From positions 1 through 34,893 of the forward strand of contig JAGQRJ010000487.1 of assembly GCA_020425635.1 (NCBI GenBank): a DNA stretch of 34,893 nt. Reading direction: 5' to 3'. Position numbers and translations under genes: made by a program. Below, in pieces: positions 32,225 to 34,893 of the stretch. Under the pieces are notes generated by a model. The model did no database searches. It was not told the origin of the DNA and was given only the letters and a program-made list of their open reading frames with translations. The first letter of the stretch is position 1. Each line of letters begins with the position of its first letter. Source of the stretch: Planctomycetota bacterium (GTDB lineage Bacteria > Planctomycetota > J058).

Positions 32225-32259
32225 CACCGGGGTGTTTGGCTGCATGGTTAGGGAGCACA

Positions 32260-34893
32260 GTGGCTGACTCCTTAAGCACTAACGCGTCGAGTGACGGGCA
32301 CACCGTCGAGCTGCCTCAGGCCCCGAGCAGGGACTCCAAGCGGGGTCGCCCCTTCGGCGACTACATGGTCGAGCGCGAGGTCGCCCGCGGCGGCATGGGG
32401 ATCGTCTACCGCGCGACGCGCAAGGACACCGGGCAGGTCGTCGCGCTCAAGATCATCAAGCAGGGACCCCAGGCGAGCCCCCGCCAGGTGCGGCGCTTCC
32501 AGCGCGAGACCGAGGCCGCGCGGATCCTCGAGCATCCGGGGATCGTGCGGATCTACGAGATCGGGTGCTGCGAGGGCTACCACTTCTACACCATGGAGTT
32601 GGTCGAGGGCGAGAGCCTCTACGCGCTCTTGAAGCGCAAGACGCGCCTCGAGGTCGAGGCCGTGATCGACCTGGTCGCGCGCTCGGCCGAGGCGGCCCAC
32701 TACGCGCACGAAATGGGCGTGGTGCACCGCGACCTAAAGCCCGCGAACATCCTCCTGACCCCCGAGGGGCTGCCGAAGCTCACCGACTTCGGCCTGGCCA
32801 AGAAGGTCAGCGACAAGTCGCACCTGCGGCGCACCGACCACGTGGTCGGGACCCCGTATTACATGCCGCCCGAGCAGGCCCGCGGCGACATGGACCTCGA
32901 CCGCCGGGCAGACGTCTACGCCCTGGGGGTGATCCTGTTCGAGCTGCTCGCCCTGCGGGTGCCCTTCCAGGGCACGACCAGCATGGAGGTCTATCAGCAC
33001 GTCCTCAACACGAACCCGCCTTCGCTGCGCGAGCTCGACCCGCGCGTCGACCAACGCCTCGAGCGGATCGTCTACCAGACCCTCGCCAAGGACCTCGCCG
33101 ATCGCTACCCCACCGCCCTCGCCCTCGCCGAGGACCTGCGCCGCTACGTGGCGGGGGAGCCGATCGTGGCGCGCGCACCCGCCTGGGAGCGTCAGCGGGC
33201 CCGGCGCCTGCGCCGGCGCGTGGCGTTGTGGGGCGGGCTGGTCGTGCTCGCGTCGGTCGTGGGCCTGGTCGTGCTCCGCTCCAAGCGCTTGCCCGAGCCG
33301 AGCGCTCCGCCGCCAGCCCACGTCGACGAGCTCGCCGCCGAGACCAAGCGCCGCGAAGCCTTCGAAGGCGCGAGCGCGCTGCTCGAGGGCCTGTTCGCCG
33401 CGCACTCCCTGGAGGGGCTCCTCGCCGCTGAGGCGCGCCTGAGCGAGGTCGAGGCCACGATTCGCATGTTGGCCGAGGGCGGCCAGGGCTGGCAGGAGCG
33501 CAGCCGCAGCCTCGAGGCGGAGCGCAGCCTCGCCGCCGCGCGCCTCGCGCTGGCGATCGCGACCGCGCAGGGCCCCGCGGCGAAGTGGGGGGCCGTGGCC
33601 GAGCGCCTCGGCGCCGTGAACGCGAGCGAGCCCGGCCTGCAGGTCATGCGGGCGCGGGCCCTCGTCGGCGCAGACGAGCTCGACGAGGCGGGCGAGGTGC
33701 TCGACGCGGTGCTGGCCGCCGACCCCTACGCCCAGGAGGCCTCACTGGCCAAGGTCGAGCTCGACCTGTGGCGGGGCGCGGCCGACCAGGCCAGGGTCGC
33801 GCTCAAGGCGATCCTGACCCAGGACCCCGACTCGAGCGCGGCCCTCGAGCTGGCGACGCGCATGGCGCTCCGGCGCGGCGTGCTGCGGGAGGCGCTCTCG
33901 CACCTCGACACCTGGGCCCGCAGCGCCCCCCGTGACGCGAACGTGCAGTGGCTGCGCGCGCTGATCGCCTGGGAAGCCGGCGACACGCTGGCGCTCCAGC
34001 TCAGCCTCAAGCGCTTCAGCGCAGACGCAGACGACCCGCGCGGGCGCGCGATCGAGGCCGCGATCAAGCTCCTGAAGAACGACTGGGAGGGCGCCCGGGC
34101 CGGCTTCCAGGCGGCCCTGAACCTCGACCCTGGCCTCGCCTCCGCGACCCTCGGCCTCGGCCTCGCCCAGCACGGCGCGGGGTCGCAGGACGCCGGGTTG
34201 GAGACCCTCGCCCAGCTCGCCCAGCGCACCGACGCGCGCGGGCGCTGGCTGCGGTCGCGCGCGCTGGCCGCCTCGGCGCGGCTGCTCGTGCTCCCGGCCT
34301 GGCGCGAGCTCGCCGCCGGCGGCGATTCCCCGAGCGCGAAGCGGGCCGAGGAGCTGCTCGCGCGGGCCCACGCGTCCTCCCCGATCGCGGCGGAGGCCTT
34401 CCGCGGCTCCCTGGAGCTGGCCTGGCTCCGGCGCGACGCGGCGGCCCTCGAAGAGACCCTCGGCGCTGCGCGCGCCCACCTCGGCAGCGACGCGGTCGAT
34501 CCTTGGGCCGAGACGCAGCCCGACGCGGAGCCGGGGCTGGGGTGGCTCGCCTGCTGGGAGGGCGAGGTCCAGCGCCTGGCCGGCGACTCCAAGACCGCGC
34601 GCCGCGCCTTCGCGCAGGTGCGCAGCGGCCCGAGCAGCGCCTGGGCCTCGGCGGGGCGCGAGGCCGCGCCCGACACATGGAGCGGACCGCCGCTGGAGGC
34701 CGCGACCCTGGCGGCGCTGCCCCAGGAGGCCCCGCGCTGGCTCGGAGCCTTGCTCTGCTCGTCTCCCTCCGTGTTCCCGCGCGACCCGCTCGCCCGCCTG
34801 GCGCGAGACGGGACCTGGGAGGAGGTGCTCGCGGCGACGCGAACCCTGGCCCTGGCGCCCGCGCCTCGCGCCGAGGCCGGGCGCTGGTTGGGG
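32260..34893 (+). CDS. Membrane-anchored Ser/Thr kinase with repeats (3' partial)
   Basis: The frame opens at GTG 32260 (GGGAG 5 nt upstream) and stays open to the window edge, 878 codons. A Hanks-type kinase occupies about 35-300: Gly loop VARGGMGIVY, K64 (VVALKII), catalytic H156-R157-D158 in HRDLKPAN, D176 of DFG, and a PPE instead of APE motif (YYMPPEQA). A basic stretch (RARRLRRR) precedes a single transmembrane helix near 321-340. The remaining 530 residues are Ala/Leu-rich helix pairs of TPR type (for example EEVLDAVLAADPYAQEAS-like units), probably an extracytoplasmic sensor or docking array. The layout matches the large kinase at 22172-25984, but the sequence differs enough to be a separate paralogue. 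The stop codon lies outside the window. Confidence 0.92.
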   Translation, partial: MADSLSTNASSDGHTVELPQAPSRDSKRGRPFGDYMVEREVARGGMGIVYRATRKDTGQVVALKIIKQGPQASPRQVRRFQRETEAARILEHPGIVRIYEIGCCEGYHFYTMELVEGESLYALLKRKTRLEVEAVIDLVARSAEAAHYAHEMGVVHRDLKPANILLTPEGLPKLTDFGLAKKVSDKSHLRRTDHVVGTPYYMPPEQARGDMDLDRRADVYALGVILFELLALRVPFQGTTSMEVYQHVLNTNPPSLRELDPRVDQRLERIVYQTLAKDLADRYPTALALAEDLRRYVAGEPIVARAPAWERQRARRLRRRVALWGGLVVLASVVGLVVLRSKRLPEPSAPPPAHVDELAAETKRREAFEGASALLEGLFAAHSLEGLLAAEARLSEVEATIRMLAEGGQGWQERSRSLEAERSLAAARLALAIATAQGPAAKWGAVAERLGAVNASEPGLQVMRARALVGADELDEAGEVLDAVLAADPYAQEASLAKVELDLWRGAADQARVALKAILTQDPDSSAALELATRMALRRGVLREALSHLDTWARSAPRDANVQWLRALIAWEAGDTLALQLSLKRFSADADDPRGRAIEAAIKLLKNDWEGARAGFQAALNLDPGLASATLGLGLAQHGAGSQDAGLETLAQLAQRTDARGRWLRSRALAASARLLVLPAWRELAAGGDSPSAKRAEELLARAHASSPIAAEAFRGSLELAWLRRDAAALEETLGAARAHLGSDAVDPWAETQPDAEPGLGWLACWEGEVQRLAGDSKTARRAFAQVRSGPSSAWASAGREAAPDTWSGPPLEAATLAALPQEAPRWLGALLCSSPSVFPRDPLARLARDGTWEEVLAATRTLALAPAPRAEAGRWLG

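Noticed and set aside
1-34893. CRISPR arrays, insertion sequences or prophage
   Set aside because: No evenly spaced repeats, transposase or integrase frames, or terminal inverted repeats were seen.

Overview
The window is very GC-rich (roughly 70% by eye), densely coded, and carries bacterial housekeeping genes alongside large extracytoplasmic and signalling proteins. The mix of a YdjY-domain lipoprotein, several Ser/Thr kinases fused to a membrane anchor and tetratricopeptide-like repeats, multi-PDZ secreted proteins, and split-off tRNA-Ile/tRNA-Ala genes without rRNA suggests a member of Planctomycetota or a similar large-genome environmental lineage. This is inference from gene content only; no marker gene search was possible.

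Layout. 1-3783 (minus): prfB (RF2), glyA, a YdjY-type lipoprotein and the start of a membrane protein, closely spaced. 3886-6425 (minus): a translationally coupled pair, a protein with tandem PARP-type zinc-finger-like modules followed by a helical-repeat protein. 6681-11922 (plus): a tight four-gene operon of secreted trypsin-fold/PDZ proteins. Only the last gene keeps the full His-Asp-Ser triad; the first and third have lost all three residues and the second is only PDZ domains. The operon ends in a strong intrinsic terminator. 12193-19509 (plus): one 2438-residue, apparently cysteine-free secreted protein with two amidoligase-like domains, about 14 ComEA-like helix-hairpin-helix repeats, an HExxH region, hydrophobic segments, a coiled coil and a C-terminal SH3-like domain. 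19543-19900 (minus): tRNA-Ala(TGC) and tRNA-Ile(GAT), each with its own recognisable promoter. 19937-25984 (minus): an AmpD-type amidase lipoprotein, then a receiver-kinase fusion coupled to a 1270-residue kinase with TPR-like repeats. 26161-30559 (plus): tRNA-Gln, then glmU, prs, rplY, rpsF, rpsR and rplI, closed by a 13-bp stem terminator. 30635-32164 (minus): a cysteine-free thioredoxin-like envelope protein. 32260 to the end (plus): a third membrane-anchored kinase with repeats, cut by the window edge.

How parts may work together. The prs-rplY-rpsF-rpsR-rplI block is a translation/nucleotide cluster but lacks the usual pth and ssb. The HtrA-like operon looks like one active envelope protease with three non-catalytic PDZ-rich partners. 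The giant protein stands alone between two terminator-like structures and is the best candidate for an undescribed system. The tandem PARP-type finger protein with its helical-repeat partner is the second.
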